From: Pseudomonas sp. BN411
GTDB taxonomy: Bacteria; Pseudomonadota; Gammaproteobacteria; Pseudomonadales; Pseudomonadaceae
Assembly: GCF_029871235.1 (NCBI RefSeq)
Contig: NZ_SSOM01000082.1
Coordinates: 95,054 to 159,053, forward strand
Length of the DNA stretch: 64,000 nucleotides
Reading direction: 5' to 3'
Shown in pieces: positions 9,070-17,287 of the stretch (position 1 is the first letter of the stretch; each line of letters begins with the position of its first letter). The position numbers were made by a program, and so were the translations under genes. The notes under the pieces are model-generated. The model did not search any database. It saw only the letters and a list, made by a program, of their open reading frames with translations, and was not told the origin of the DNA.

Positions 9070-9450
9070 TTAGCCCAGGATGGTGGCCCAACCTTCAACG
9101 GCGTCGGCGCCCCACTTGGCTTTCCACTCTTTCAGAGTCTTGTGGTTGCCACCCTTGGTTTCGATGACTTCACCGGTATTCGGGTTCTTGTACTGCTTGA
9201 CCTTGCGGGCGCGCTTGCTGCCGCCTGCAGCGGCCTTGGCGGCACGCGGAGCCTTGGCGGAGCGGGCATCCGGATCGAGCAGGGCAATGATGTCGCGCAG
9301 GGACTTCTGATATTCACCCATCAGAGTGCGCAGTTTGCCTTCGAACTCCAGTTCTTTCTTCAGCTTGTCGTCCTGGGACAGGTTCTTCAGGCGCTCTTGG
9401 AGCTCCTTGATGGCTTCTTCCGTTGCCCGGTATTCGTTGATCAGCGACAT
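9070..9450 (-). CDS. mvaT: MvaT-type H-NS family xenogeneic silencer
   Basis: A 126-aa protein beginning MSLINEYRATEEAIKELQ. It has an N-terminal coiled coil for oligomerisation (about residues 1-62), an Ala/Lys-rich linker, and a C-terminal DNA-binding domain ending in GGNHKTLKEWKAKWG. It represses AT-rich horizontally acquired DNA and quorum or virulence genes in Pseudomonas. The gene sits convergent to sbcB and is followed by a strong hairpin terminator. Its own upstream region is unusually AT-rich for this window, compatible with autoregulation. Confidence 0.96.
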   Translation of the reverse strand: MSLINEYRATEEAIKELQERLKNLSQDDKLKKELEFEGKLRTLMGEYQKSLRDIIALLDPDARSAKAPRAAKAAAGGSKRARKVKQYKNPNTGEVIETKGGNHKTLKEWKAKWGADAVEGWATILG

Positions 9451-9504
9451 GTCGGCGTCCCTTGTTGGAATCGTGCGTTGACTTGCGATTGCGAAGTGTC
9501 AGCA

Positions 9505-9533
9505 ATAATAGACAGCGATTATCTGCAAGTAAA
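9505..9533 (-). promoter_or_regulatory. Candidate sigma-70 promoter of mvaT
   Basis: Reading leftward, TTTACT, a 17-bp spacer and TATTAT lie about 55 bp before the mvaT start codon in an AT-rich 327-bp gap (9451-9777). No gene is seen in that gap. Confidence 0.45.
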
Positions 9534-9777
9534 TAAGCAGGAAAAGTTTTGTACGCATTGTTGGCGACTTCTACTTTCATACTAGTCCCATGGCCCCTCT
9601 AATGCGTAATTGCGCCAGGAATACTCGCTATATCGAGCTCCAGCTTCAGCCCTTAGTTTGCCTGTCTTGTGTTGTTCCGCGATCAGCGGCAATCCGCTGG
9701 AGGCCACGAGGTTACTGAAGTTTTTGCGCGTACTGGCTAGAATGGCCGCCTTTGCGAAGTCTCTGGAGTGTTCCCAA

Positions 9778-10629
9778 ATGCGCACATTTCGTCTGGTGAT
9801 TGCCTGTCCGGACGGCGTCGGCATCGTAGCCAAGGTCAGTAACTTCCTGGCTACCTACAACGGCTGGATTACCGAGGCCAGTCATCACTCGGATAATCAG
9901 AGCGGCTGGTTCTTCATGCGCCATGAAATCCGTGCTGACTCCTTGCCCTTCGATCTGGACGGTTTCCGCCAAGCCTTTGCGCCCATCGCCCGCGAGTTCT
10001 CGATGGAATGGCGCATTACCGACTCCGAAGTGAAGAAGCGCGTGGTGCTGATGGCCAGCCGCGACTCCCACTGCCTGGCCGACCTGCTGCACCGCTGGCA
10101 CAGCGGCGAACTGGATTGCGAGATTCCCTGCGTGATCGCCAACCACGACGACCTGCGCAGCATGGTGGAGTGGCACGGCATTCCGTACTTCCATGTTCCG
10201 GTGGACCCGAAGAACAAGCAGCCGGCCTTCGACGAGGTTTCCCGTCTGGTGGAAGCGCACAACGCCGATACCGTGGTGCTCGCCCGCTACATGCAGATCC
10301 TCCCGCCCGAGCTGTGCCAGCGTTACGCCCACCAGGTGATCAACATCCACCACAGCTTCCTGCCGTCCTTCGTCGGCGCCAAGCCGTACCACCAGGCTTC
10401 GCTGCGCGGCGTGAAACTGATCGGCGCCACTTGCCACTACGTCACCGAGGAGCTGGATGCCGGCCCGATCATCGAGCAGGACGTGGTGCGTGTGACCCAT
10501 CGCGACAGCGTCGAAGACATGGTTCGCTTCGGCAAGGATGTGGAAAAGATGGTGTTGTCCCGTGGGCTACGCTATCACCTTGAAGACCGGGTGCTGGTGC
10601 ACGACAACAAGACCGTCGTGTTCAACTGA
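9778..10629 (+). CDS. purU: Formyltetrahydrofolate deformylase
   Basis: A 283-aa enzyme hydrolysing 10-formyl-THF to formate and THF, balancing one-carbon pools. An N-terminal ACT domain (about 1-80, starting MRTFRLVIACPDGVGIVAKV) precedes the formyltransferase-fold hydrolase. Active-site segments are INIHHSFLPSF and ELDAGPIIEQD. The start at 9778 is behind a ctggagtg site; the frame remains open upstream but the protein aligns with the family from this Met. It is transcribed away from mvaT. In P. aeruginosa, purU is also close to mvaT and sbcB (from memory). Confidence 0.95.
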   Translation: MRTFRLVIACPDGVGIVAKVSNFLATYNGWITEASHHSDNQSGWFFMRHEIRADSLPFDLDGFRQAFAPIAREFSMEWRITDSEVKKRVVLMASRDSHCLADLLHRWHSGELDCEIPCVIANHDDLRSMVEWHGIPYFHVPVDPKNKQPAFDEVSRLVEAHNADTVVLARYMQILPPELCQRYAHQVINIHHSFLPSFVGAKPYHQASLRGVKLIGATCHYVTEELDAGPIIEQDVVRVTHRDSVEDMVRFGKDVEKMVLSRGLRYHLEDRVLVHDNKTVVFN

Positions 10630-10678
10630 TGCCTTCGGCGGGCATCCGCTCCGGTCACCCGGCAGAGGAGCCCGCCCC

Positions 10679-11104
10679 ATGCTCAAGTCCATCAAGGTGC
10701 GCGACTACATGACTCGCCACCTGGTGACCTTCAGGTCCGACACCGACCTTTTCCTGGCCATCGACCGCCTGCTGGAGCACCGGATATCCGGCGCTCCCGT
10801 GGTGGACTCCCAGGGCCACCTGATCGGCATGATCTCCGACGGCGACTGCTTGCGTGGCATTCTCTCCGGCGCATATTTCGACGCCGTCGGCGGCAGCGTC
10901 AGCAGCTACATGGCCACCCAGGTCGAGAGCGTTTCCCCTGAAACCGACATCATCGAAGTCTGCCAACGCTTCCTGCGTGACAAGCGTCGGCGTTTCCCTG
11001 TGGTGGAGGAGGGCGTGCTGGTCGGCCAGATCAGTCGCCGCGATGTCTTGCGTGCGGTGAAGGCGTTCGCCCAGCACGACCCCGAACAACCTCCGGAAGT
11101 CTGA
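10679..11104 (+). CDS. CBS-domain protein
   Basis: A 141-aa protein consisting of two CBS motifs: the first around VRDYMTRHLVTFRSDTDL and GAPVVDSQGHLIGMISDGD, the second around MATQVESVSPETDI and RRFPVVEEGVLVGQISRRD. Such stand-alone pairs bind adenine nucleotides and sense energy state or modulate partners. The start at 10679 follows a good site (gcagagga). It lies 49 bp after purU, probably in the same transcript, and is followed 10 bp later by the 57-aa gene. The partner is not apparent. Confidence 0.9.
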   Translation: MLKSIKVRDYMTRHLVTFRSDTDLFLAIDRLLEHRISGAPVVDSQGHLIGMISDGDCLRGILSGAYFDAVGGSVSSYMATQVESVSPETDIIEVCQRFLRDKRRRFPVVEEGVLVGQISRRDVLRAVKAFAQHDPEQPPEV

Positions 11105-11114
11105 GGACCCTGCC

Positions 11115-11288
11115 ATGGCCGACCCGCGTGACCGCGCCACCTCAACCCCGCCTCCCACCCTCGGCGAAGGCTGCGTCCGGCGCTACGACCCGGATGAGTT
11201 GAGCGAGGAGAACGGCACCGAGTTTCCCGGGGCCGCCGAGTTGTGGCGCAAGGTGCAGGAAGAGGAAGAAAAGAAAAAGGCGCCCTAG
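11115..11288 (+). CDS. Small conserved-looking hypothetical protein (57 aa)
   Basis: The open frame starts with ATG 10 bp after the CBS gene and reads MADPRDRATSTPPPTLGEG to the end EEEEKKKAP. It has a Pro/Thr-rich start, an acidic middle (DPDELSEENGTEFPG) and a charged helical tail. Codon use matches the neighbours, with GC-rich third positions. A gaggac sequence precedes the ATG. The stop codon lies in the loop of a hairpin terminator, which supports a real 3' end of the purU-CBS unit. No function can be assigned. Confidence 0.7.
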   Translation: MADPRDRATSTPPPTLGEGCVRRYDPDELSEENGTEFPGAAELWRKVQEEEEKKKAP

Positions 11289-11303
11289 GGCGCCTTTCTT
11301 GTT
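11276..11303 (+). terminator. Terminator that contains the stop codon of the 57-aa gene
   Basis: A perfect aaggcgcc-ctag-ggcgcctt hairpin followed by tctt. The TAG stop codon is the loop. A half copy of the gaattcattcgc/gcgaatgaattcgcccccac repeat follows at 11319-11345. Confidence 0.85.
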
Positions 11304-11363
11304 TCCGCTGTGGGCTGATTCATTCGCGAATGAATTCGCCCCCACATGAGCAACCACCCACCG

Positions 11364-13241
11364 TCAGATCCGGAAACTCCCCACCAGTTGCTGCAGCCGT
11401 GCGGCCTGCTGGTCCAGGTCGGCGCAGGCGCGCAGGGTGGCCTGGAGGTTCTCCACGCCTTCCTGGTTGAGGGTGTTGATCTCGGTGATGTCCATGTTCA
11501 GCGAGTCGACCACGGCGGTCTGTTCCTCGGTGGCAGTGGCCACCGACTGGTTCATGCCGTCGATCTCGCCGATGCGCTGGGTCACGCTGCCCAGGCGCTG
11601 GCCGGCCTGGTTGGCGATCTCCACGCTCTGCTCGCTGTAGCGCTGGCTCTCGGTCATGGTGGTGACCGCCTCGCGCGCGCCGACCTGCAGCTCCTCGATC
11701 ATCTGCTGGATTTCCTGCGCCGACTCCTGGGTGCGGTGGGCCAGGTTGCGCACTTCGTCGGCCACCACGGCGAAGCCCCGGCCGGCTTCCCCGGCGCGGG
11801 CGGCTTCGATGGCGGCGTTGAGTGCCAGCAGGTTGGTTTGTTCGGAGATGCCTTTGATGACTTCGAGGATCTGGCCGATGTTCACCGTCTTGCTGTTCAG
11901 CGTCTCGATGTTGCCGCAGGAGGCGCGGATCTTCCCGGACAGTTCGTTCATCGCGGCAATGGTGCGCTCCACCACCTGACGGCCATCCTCGGCCAGGGTG
12001 CGCGCGGAGGAGGCCTGGTGCGAGGCGTCGGCGGCGTTGCGGGCGATTTCCTGGGCGGCGGCGCCCAGTTCGTTGATCGCGGCGGCGACGCTGTTGGTGC
12101 GATTGGCCTGCTCGTCGGAGTTGCTCATGGACGAGTTGGAGGCATTCAGCACCAGCTTGGCCACCTGGTTCACGTGATTGGTGGCCGAGGACACTTCGCT
12201 GATGGAGCCGTGGATACGCTCGACGAAACGGTTGAAGGCGCTGGCCAGTTCGCCGAACTCATCCTGGGTATGGATCGCCAGGCGGCGAGTCAGGTCGCCT
12301 TCACCCTGGGCGATGTCCTGCATGGCGCGCCCCATGGTGTGCAGGGGCTGCATCAGCACGCGGATCAGCATGCCCAGCAGGATCATGATGATCACCACCG
12401 CAATCACGGTGGCAACGATGGCCGAGGCGCGGAACTCGCTGAGCATGCTGTAGGCCTTGCCCTTGTCCACCGATACGCCGATGTACCAGTTCACCGACGG
12501 CAGGCCCTTCACCGGAGCGAAAGTGAGGATGCGGGTGGTGCCGTCCACTTCGACTTCGCTGAAGCCGGTGCTGATGGCCGGGGTGTTCTGCGGGTAGATG
12601 TCCCGCAGGCTCTTCATGACCATGTCCTTGTTCGGGTGCACCAGGATCTTGCCGTCGGCGCTGACCAGGAAGGCGTAGCCCATGCCGTCGAAGTCCAGGG
12701 CGTTGATGATCTGCACCAGGGTCTGCAGGCTCAGGTCACCGCCGGCGACGCCGAGGGACTGCACCGGCGTGGCGATGGTCATGATCAGTTCGCCGGTCGC
12801 CGCGTCCACGTAGGGCTCGGTGAGGGTGGTGCCGCCGGCACTCTTGGCGCCTTGATACCAGGGACGGGTACGTGGGTCGTAGCCTTCGGGCATGGCGCTG
12901 TCCGGGCGCATGGTGAATTGCCCGTCCTGGGTGCCGAAGTAGGTGAAAGCGAAGGTGGAACTCAGGGCCCGCTGTTGCAGCAGGGTGGGTACGGCGTCGC
13001 CAGATGGGTTGGCGGCAAGGGATTCGGCAACGCTTTCCACCAGCAGAATCCGGCCAGAAAGCCAGTTCTGGATATTGCTGGCGGTTACATCGCCCATTTC
13101 CTGCAGATAGTTTTCCAGGTCGTCACGGAGCGCATTCCTTTGCAAGTAATCGTTGTACAGGGTGAACAGCGAGAAAGCTGCAATCACCACCAGGGAGGCG
13201 GCGAGCAGAATCTTGTGGCTGAACCGCAGGTTTTTGATCAT
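11364..13241 (-). CDS. Methyl-accepting chemotaxis protein with dCache amino-acid sensor (PctA/B-like)
   Basis: A 625-aa inner-membrane chemoreceptor. TM1 is at about residues 9-28. A periplasmic dCache domain follows, then TM2 near 270-295, a HAMP domain, and a signalling domain with the conserved hairpin tip (about [19 protein letters not shown]). The ligand-binding domain contains Y121, R126, W128, Y144 and D169, matching the published amino-acid-binding signature of PctA-type dCache domains, so amino acids are the likely attractants. It ends without a CheR-tethering pentapeptide (LVGSFRI). A FliA-like promoter is placed just upstream. Confidence 0.92.
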   Translation of the reverse strand: MIKNLRFSHKILLAASLVVIAAFSLFTLYNDYLQRNALRDDLENYLQEMGDVTASNIQNWLSGRILLVESVAESLAANPSGDAVPTLLQQRALSSTFAFTYFGTQDGQFTMRPDSAMPEGYDPRTRPWYQGAKSAGGTTLTEPYVDAATGELIMTIATPVQSLGVAGGDLSLQTLVQIINALDFDGMGYAFLVSADGKILVHPNKDMVMKSLRDIYPQNTPAISTGFSEVEVDGTTRILTFAPVKGLPSVNWYIGVSVDKGKAYSMLSEFRASAIVATVIAVVIIMILLGMLIRVLMQPLHTMGRAMQDIAQGEGDLTRRLAIHTQDEFGELASAFNRFVERIHGSISEVSSATNHVNQVAKLVLNASNSSMSNSDEQANRTNSVAAAINELGAAAQEIARNAADASHQASSARTLAEDGRQVVERTIAAMNELSGKIRASCGNIETLNSKTVNIGQILEVIKGISEQTNLLALNAAIEAARAGEAGRGFAVVADEVRNLAHRTQESAQEIQQMIEELQVGAREAVTTMTESQRYSEQSVEIANQAGQRLGSVTQRIGEIDGMNQSVATATEEQTAVVDSLNMDITEINTLNQEGVENLQATLRACADLDQQAARLQQLVGSFRI

Positions 13242-13323
13242 GTTTGCTTGCGTCCGGTTGGGTCAGGCACCAGTCTTTACGGCACGCGAGTACTGAAAAA
13301 ACTGAGTAGAAACGTCGGTTTAT

Positions 13324-13351
13324 ATATCGGCGGGATTCGATCAAAGCTTTA
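13324..13351 (-). promoter_or_regulatory. Candidate FliA (sigma-28) promoter of the chemoreceptor
   Basis: On the minus strand TAAAGCTT, 12 bp, then GCCGATAT, close to the flagellar consensus TAAAGTTT-N11-GCCGATAA with one extra spacer base. It lies about 85 bp before the chemoreceptor start. Confidence 0.65.
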
Positions 13352-13367
13352 ATTCGAGGAGTGCAAA

Positions 13368-14861
13368 ATGCCCGAACCCCGGTCCTTGACGCTTGGCGCT
13401 GATCCGCAGGGCAACGCCGTCGCCCAGGCCATGAAACTGGCCAACCGCCATGGCCTGATCGCCGGTGCTACCGGCACCGGCAAGACGGTGACTCTGCAGC
13501 ATCTTGCGGAGGTCTTCAGCGATGCCGGCGTGGCGGTGTTCGCGGCGGATATCAAGGGTGATCTTTGCGGCCTTGGTGCGCCGGGAAATCCCCAGGGCAA
13601 GGTGGCCGAACGCATCGCATCCATGCCCTGGCTGGGCCACCGGCCCCAGGCCTACCCGGTCACCCTCTGGGACGTTGCCGGACAGACCGGCCATCCACTG
13701 CGCACCACCCTCAGTGAAATGGGGCCGCTGCTGCTGGGTAACCTGCTGGAGCTGACTGACAGCCAGCAGGCCGCGCTCTATGCCGCCTTCCAGGTAGCCG
13801 ATCGCGAAGGCCTGCTGCTGCTCGACCTGAAGGATCTCAAGGTGCTGCTCAATCACCTCAAGGATCATCCGGAGCTGCTTGGAGAAGACCGCGCCCTGTT
13901 CGCCGGCGCCTCCGCCCAGGCCCTGCTGCGGCGCCTGGCTACCCTGGAACAGCAGGGGGCCGATTCGCTGTTCGGTGAACCGGCCCTGCAACTGGAAGAT
14001 ATCCTCCAGCCCGACCGGGACGGCCGTGGCCGCATCCACCTGCTGGATGCCAGCCGCCTGGTTCATGAAGCGCCCAAGGTCTACGCCACCTTCCTGCTCT
14101 GGCTGCTGGCGGAGCTCTTCGAGCAACTGCCCGAACGCGGCGATGCCGACAAGCCAGTGCTGGCACTCTTCTTCGACGAGGCGCACCTGCTCTTCAGCGG
14201 TACCCCGAAGGCATTGCAGGAACGTCTGGAACAGGTGGTGCGGTTGATCCGCTCCAAGGGCGTTGGAGTCTACTTCGTCACCCAGTCCCCCAGCGACCTG
14301 CCCGATGACGTGCTGGCCCAGCTCGGCCTGCGCATCCAGCACGGTCTGCGCGCCTTCACTGCGAAGGAGCAGAAGTCCCTGCGCGCAGTGGCCGATGGCT
14401 TCCGTCCCAACCCGGCTTTCGACACCCTGACCGTGCTCACCGAACTGGGGATTGGCGAAGCCCTGGTGGGCACCCTGGAAGAGAAGGGCACACCGGCCAT
14501 GGTCCAGCGCGTGGCCATCGCTCCACCGCAGTCGCGCATTGGTCCGCTGAACGACAGCGAGCGCGCCGCGCTGGTACGCAGCTCACCCCAGGCCGGGCGT
14601 TACGACAAACCCATCGACCGTGAGTCCGCCTATGAAATGCTCACGGCTCGAAAGGCCCAGGCACCGGTCGAAGAGCCCGAGCAGAAGAGCGGCAATGCCG
14701 AGGCCAGCCAACCCGGCATGGGCGATTTGGCTGGTGAACTGCTGGGCACTTTTGCCAGCCAGGCGATGAAGACGGCGGTACGTCAGGCCGCCAACCAGCT
14801 TGGCCGGCAACTGGTGCGTGGATTGATGGGATCTCTGTTGGGAGGCAGCAAGCGTCGTTGA
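13368..14861 (+). CDS. yjgR: HerA/FtsK-like ATPase of the DUF853 (YjgR) family
   Basis: A 497-aa ATPase. The Walker A is GATGTGKT (about residues 33-40) and the Walker B is LALFFDEAHLLF (about 265-276), followed by a sensor region VYFVTQSPSDLPDDVL. A Gln/Ala-rich linker near 430-450 precedes a basic C-terminal tail (GSLLGGSKRR). It resembles hexameric DNA-translocase-type P-loop ATPases, but the cellular role of YjgR is not established. The start follows cgaggagt at good spacing. It is divergent from the chemoreceptor, and its ribosome-binding site nearly abuts the chemoreceptor promoter. Confidence 0.93.
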   Translation: MPEPRSLTLGADPQGNAVAQAMKLANRHGLIAGATGTGKTVTLQHLAEVFSDAGVAVFAADIKGDLCGLGAPGNPQGKVAERIASMPWLGHRPQAYPVTLWDVAGQTGHPLRTTLSEMGPLLLGNLLELTDSQQAALYAAFQVADREGLLLLDLKDLKVLLNHLKDHPELLGEDRALFAGASAQALLRRLATLEQQGADSLFGEPALQLEDILQPDRDGRGRIHLLDASRLVHEAPKVYATFLLWLLAELFEQLPERGDADKPVLALFFDEAHLLFSGTPKALQERLEQVVRLIRSKGVGVYFVTQSPSDLPDDVLAQLGLRIQHGLRAFTAKEQKSLRAVADGFRPNPAFDTLTVLTELGIGEALVGTLEEKGTPAMVQRVAIAPPQSRIGPLNDSERAALVRSSPQAGRYDKPIDRESAYEMLTARKAQAPVEEPEQKSGNAEASQPGMGDLAGELLGTFASQAMKTAVRQAANQLGRQLVRGLMGSLLGGSKRR

Positions 14862-14901
14862 GGCGCGGCTACCTCTGTATGGTCTGCCTTGGGATTTATC
14901 C

Positions 14902-15030
14902 GGGGCGGCTTCGCCGCCCTTTGCGGACGAATTCGCTGTGTCAGCATCAAGTGTTGCCAGTAGCTGCATTTTCCGTAGGAGCTGGCTTGCCAGCGAATGG
15001 CCCCCTTTTCGCTAGCAAGCTAGCTCCTAC
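14902..15030. repeat. Intergenic repeat pair after yjgR
   Basis: A GGGCGGC/GCCGCCC hairpin at 14903-14919 leads into a degenerate copy of the gaattcgc repeat. A second inverted repeat at 14975-15030 has gtaggagctggcttgccagcg on one arm and gctagcaagctagctcctac on the other. The second family recurs at 21336-21360, 21586-21641 and 48078-48132. No gene is seen in 14862-15157. Confidence 0.75.
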
Positions 15031-15114
15031 AAGGCTCCTGGACCGATGGGCGATCTCTGGCAACAGCTAACGCAGACATCGCCAATGAATTCGCCCCTAC
15101 AGAAAATCAGGAAC

Positions 15115-15144
15115 GAAAAAGGGCGCCCGAAGGCGCCCTTTTTC
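15115..15144 (-). terminator. Bidirectional terminator downstream of the phosphate transporter
   Basis: A gggcgcc-cgaa-ggcgccc hairpin flanked by an A-run on the left and a T-run on the right. It lies 14 bp beyond the stop of the leftward transporter gene. Confidence 0.88.
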
Positions 15145-15157
15145 ATGCTCGTCCGAA

Positions 15158-16630
15158 TCAGACGATGATGGTGATGGCCAGCCAGAAGAGGGCGGCGGAC
15201 AGCACGATGGTGGTGGGCAGGGTGAGAATCCACGCCATCAGGATATTGCGCACGGTGCCGCCCTGCAGGCCGCTCTTGTTGGCGACCATGGTGCCGGCGA
15301 CGCCGGAGGACAGTACGTGGGTGGTGGATACCGGCAGGCTGTAGATGTTGGCCATGCCGATGGCGCAAGCGGCGGTGATCTGCGCGCTCATGCCCTGTGC
15401 GTAGGTCATGCCGTGCTTGCCGATCTTCTCGCCGACGGTACGTACCACGCGCTTCCAGCCGACCATGGTGCCGATGCCGAGCGCCAGGGCTACAGCCAGG
15501 ATCACCCAGAACGGGGCGTATTCGGTGGTGGCGGTCAGGTCCTTGCGCAGTTTCTCCAGGTCGGCCTTCTCGCGGGCCGGCAGTTCGGAGAGCTTGCCCA
15601 CCTTCTTCGCGGTGTCGTCCAGGCAGAGCAGGTAGCGGCGGGCTTCGACGCGGCGCTCTTCGCTCAGGTCCTTGTAGTTGGAGACGCCGTCGAGGGTCTT
15701 CAGCAGGGCGGCGATGGTCGGCTCGGTCTGCTTCGGATCGCAGCGGTAGAGTTCCGGCATGTCGCTGCCATTGCTCTTGCCTAGGGCCAGCATCTCGCCA
15801 AGGGTATCGGTGTGGCGCTGGTAGAACTGGCTCAGGTGGACCGCGGCGTCGCGGGTACGCTCGATCTGGTAGGTGGTGCTGTTGAGGTCCAGCACGAACT
15901 TGGCCGGAACGATACCGATCAGTACCAGCATGATCAGGCCGATGCCTTTCTGACCGTCGTTGGAACCGTGCACGAAGCTCACGGCCATGGCGGAAATCAC
16001 CAGCACGAGGCGGTTCCAGAAGGGCGGATGCTTCTTCTCGTCCAGCTCCTTACGGGTTTCCGGGGTTTTGTGCATCTTCGACAGCGGATACATCCACTTC
16101 AGGCCGAGCAGCAGCAGGGCTGCGACCATGAAGCCGGCGGCCGGGGAGAAGATCAGCGACAGGCCGATGTCGATGGCCTTGCCCCAGTTCACGCCTTCGG
16201 CCAGCGGCACGTCGGTGAGCAGGGCGTTGGCCAGGCCGACGCCGAGGATGGAGCCGATCAGGGTATGGGAGCTGGAGGCCGGGATACCGAAGTACCAGGT
16301 GCCCAGGTTCCAGGCGATGGCCGCGGTCAGCAGGCTGAACACCATGGCCAGGCCATGGCCGGTATTGACGTTGATCAGCAGCTCCACCGGCAGCAGGTGG
16401 ACGATGGCGTAGGCCACACCGACACCGCCCAGCAGCACGCCAAGGAAGTTGAAGATCCCCGAAAGGATCACCGCCCGGTAGGGCGACATGGCCTTGGTGT
16501 AGATGACGGTGGCTACCGCGTTGGCGGTGTCATGGAAGCCGTTGATGAACTCGAAGGTCAGGACGAATGCCAGGGCGAGACAGAGGCTCAGCACCAGCCA
16601 GGCATCTAGCCCGCTGAAGAGATCGAACAT
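15158..16630 (-). CDS. pit: PiT family inorganic phosphate transporter
   Basis: A 490-aa multi-pass inner-membrane protein. The two PiT repeats are visible: the N-terminal FEFINGFHDTANAVATVI with GIPASSSHTLIG, and the C-terminal AQITAACAIGMANIYSLPVSTTHVLSSG. A large cytoplasmic insert lies between about residues 235 and 380. The family imports metal-phosphate complexes using the proton gradient. It is a single gene with its own terminator. No Pho box was recognised in the 156 bp upstream, so constitutive low-affinity uptake (PitA-like) is the likely role. Confidence 0.94.
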   Translation of the reverse strand: MFDLFSGLDAWLVLSLCLALAFVLTFEFINGFHDTANAVATVIYTKAMSPYRAVILSGIFNFLGVLLGGVGVAYAIVHLLPVELLINVNTGHGLAMVFSLLTAAIAWNLGTWYFGIPASSSHTLIGSILGVGLANALLTDVPLAEGVNWGKAIDIGLSLIFSPAAGFMVAALLLLGLKWMYPLSKMHKTPETRKELDEKKHPPFWNRLVLVISAMAVSFVHGSNDGQKGIGLIMLVLIGIVPAKFVLDLNSTTYQIERTRDAAVHLSQFYQRHTDTLGEMLALGKSNGSDMPELYRCDPKQTEPTIAALLKTLDGVSNYKDLSEERRVEARRYLLCLDDTAKKVGKLSELPAREKADLEKLRKDLTATTEYAPFWVILAVALALGIGTMVGWKRVVRTVGEKIGKHGMTYAQGMSAQITAACAIGMANIYSLPVSTTHVLSSGVAGTMVANKSGLQGGTVRNILMAWILTLPTTIVLSAALFWLAITIIV

Positions 16631-16786
16631 GAAGGTTTTGTGACTGAGGTCATGAAGGGGCCGCGATTATGCCAGAAAACCGGTCGTCGCCCAGACCCTG
16701 ACGCCGAGCGGTTTCCGACATTCCCTACTGAAGTTGTCGCAAATCAATACGATCGATTCTCCCAGCGGGCGGGGTGCGACAATCTG

Positions 16787-16984
16787 TCAGGGTTCCTCTC
16801 GCAACTCTTTCTCGATCTTTTCCAGCTCTCTTTCGAAGCTTTTGTCGAGCAGGCTGGGTTTTTTGCGCCAGGGCTTGCGTTCTGGGTCCCTTTGCGCGGC
16901 ATAGGTAGTGATTTCGCCGCCGTATACGTCCTTGTAACGTTGCGCCTGGCGCTCGAGTTCGGCGCGCAGTTCGTCTTTCGTCAC
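16787..16984 (-). CDS. Small charged hypothetical protein (65 aa)
   Basis: A 65-aa, strongly charged helical protein (begins MTKDELRAELERQAQRYKDV, ends EKIEKELREEP). Codon use fits the chromosome, with a central basic stretch (RDPERKPWRKK) between two acidic helices. No membrane segment, Cys or known motif is present. It stands alone between the phosphate transporter promoter and a 300-bp gap. It looks like a conserved Pseudomonas small protein, but no function can be assigned. Confidence 0.6.
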   Translation of the reverse strand: MTKDELRAELERQAQRYKDVYGGEITTYAAQRDPERKPWRKKPSLLDKSFERELEKIEKELREEP

Positions 16985-17287
16985 GTGGTTATTCCGTTTT
17001 TTTGATCAATGGTCATCAACTGAAACGGGCGATCTAGAGGCGTTTGCCTCTTTGGCGTCGGTCGCCCGATCGAGGCCGTTGGTCCGGCCTTCTTGTAGGA
17101 CAAAGTTCAGTTATCGCAACTAAATTGGACTTTCCTACGCACTGCAGAAAGTCCCTGCGAAATATCCGGGATTGGAAGTCGATTTCCCTGAAAACCCCGA
17201 AAGAACGTTGCGAAGTATAACAAGGAATCGGGAAAGCTCCATTACAGAGAATTCCCGAGGGACCGAACGATATCTACTCTTCGAATG
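16985..17287. other. AT-richer intergenic gap with dyads
   Basis: No gene seen. It contains an inverted repeat TTGAT-N8-ATCAA at 17002-17019 just upstream of the 65-aa gene, and a small hairpin agaggc-gttt-gcctct at 17036-17051. Base composition from about 17100 to 17280 is clearly lower in GC than the surroundings. Confidence 0.5.

Noticed and set aside
11346-13352. Long rightward open frame (668 codons) across the chemoreceptor
   Set aside because: It lies antisense to a clear MCP gene; Gly/Ala/His-rich composition is typical of antisense GC-rich frames, with no domain.
17002-17019. TTGAT...ATCAA considered as an ANR/FNR box
   Set aside because: The spacer is 8 bp rather than 4, so it does not fit the known site.
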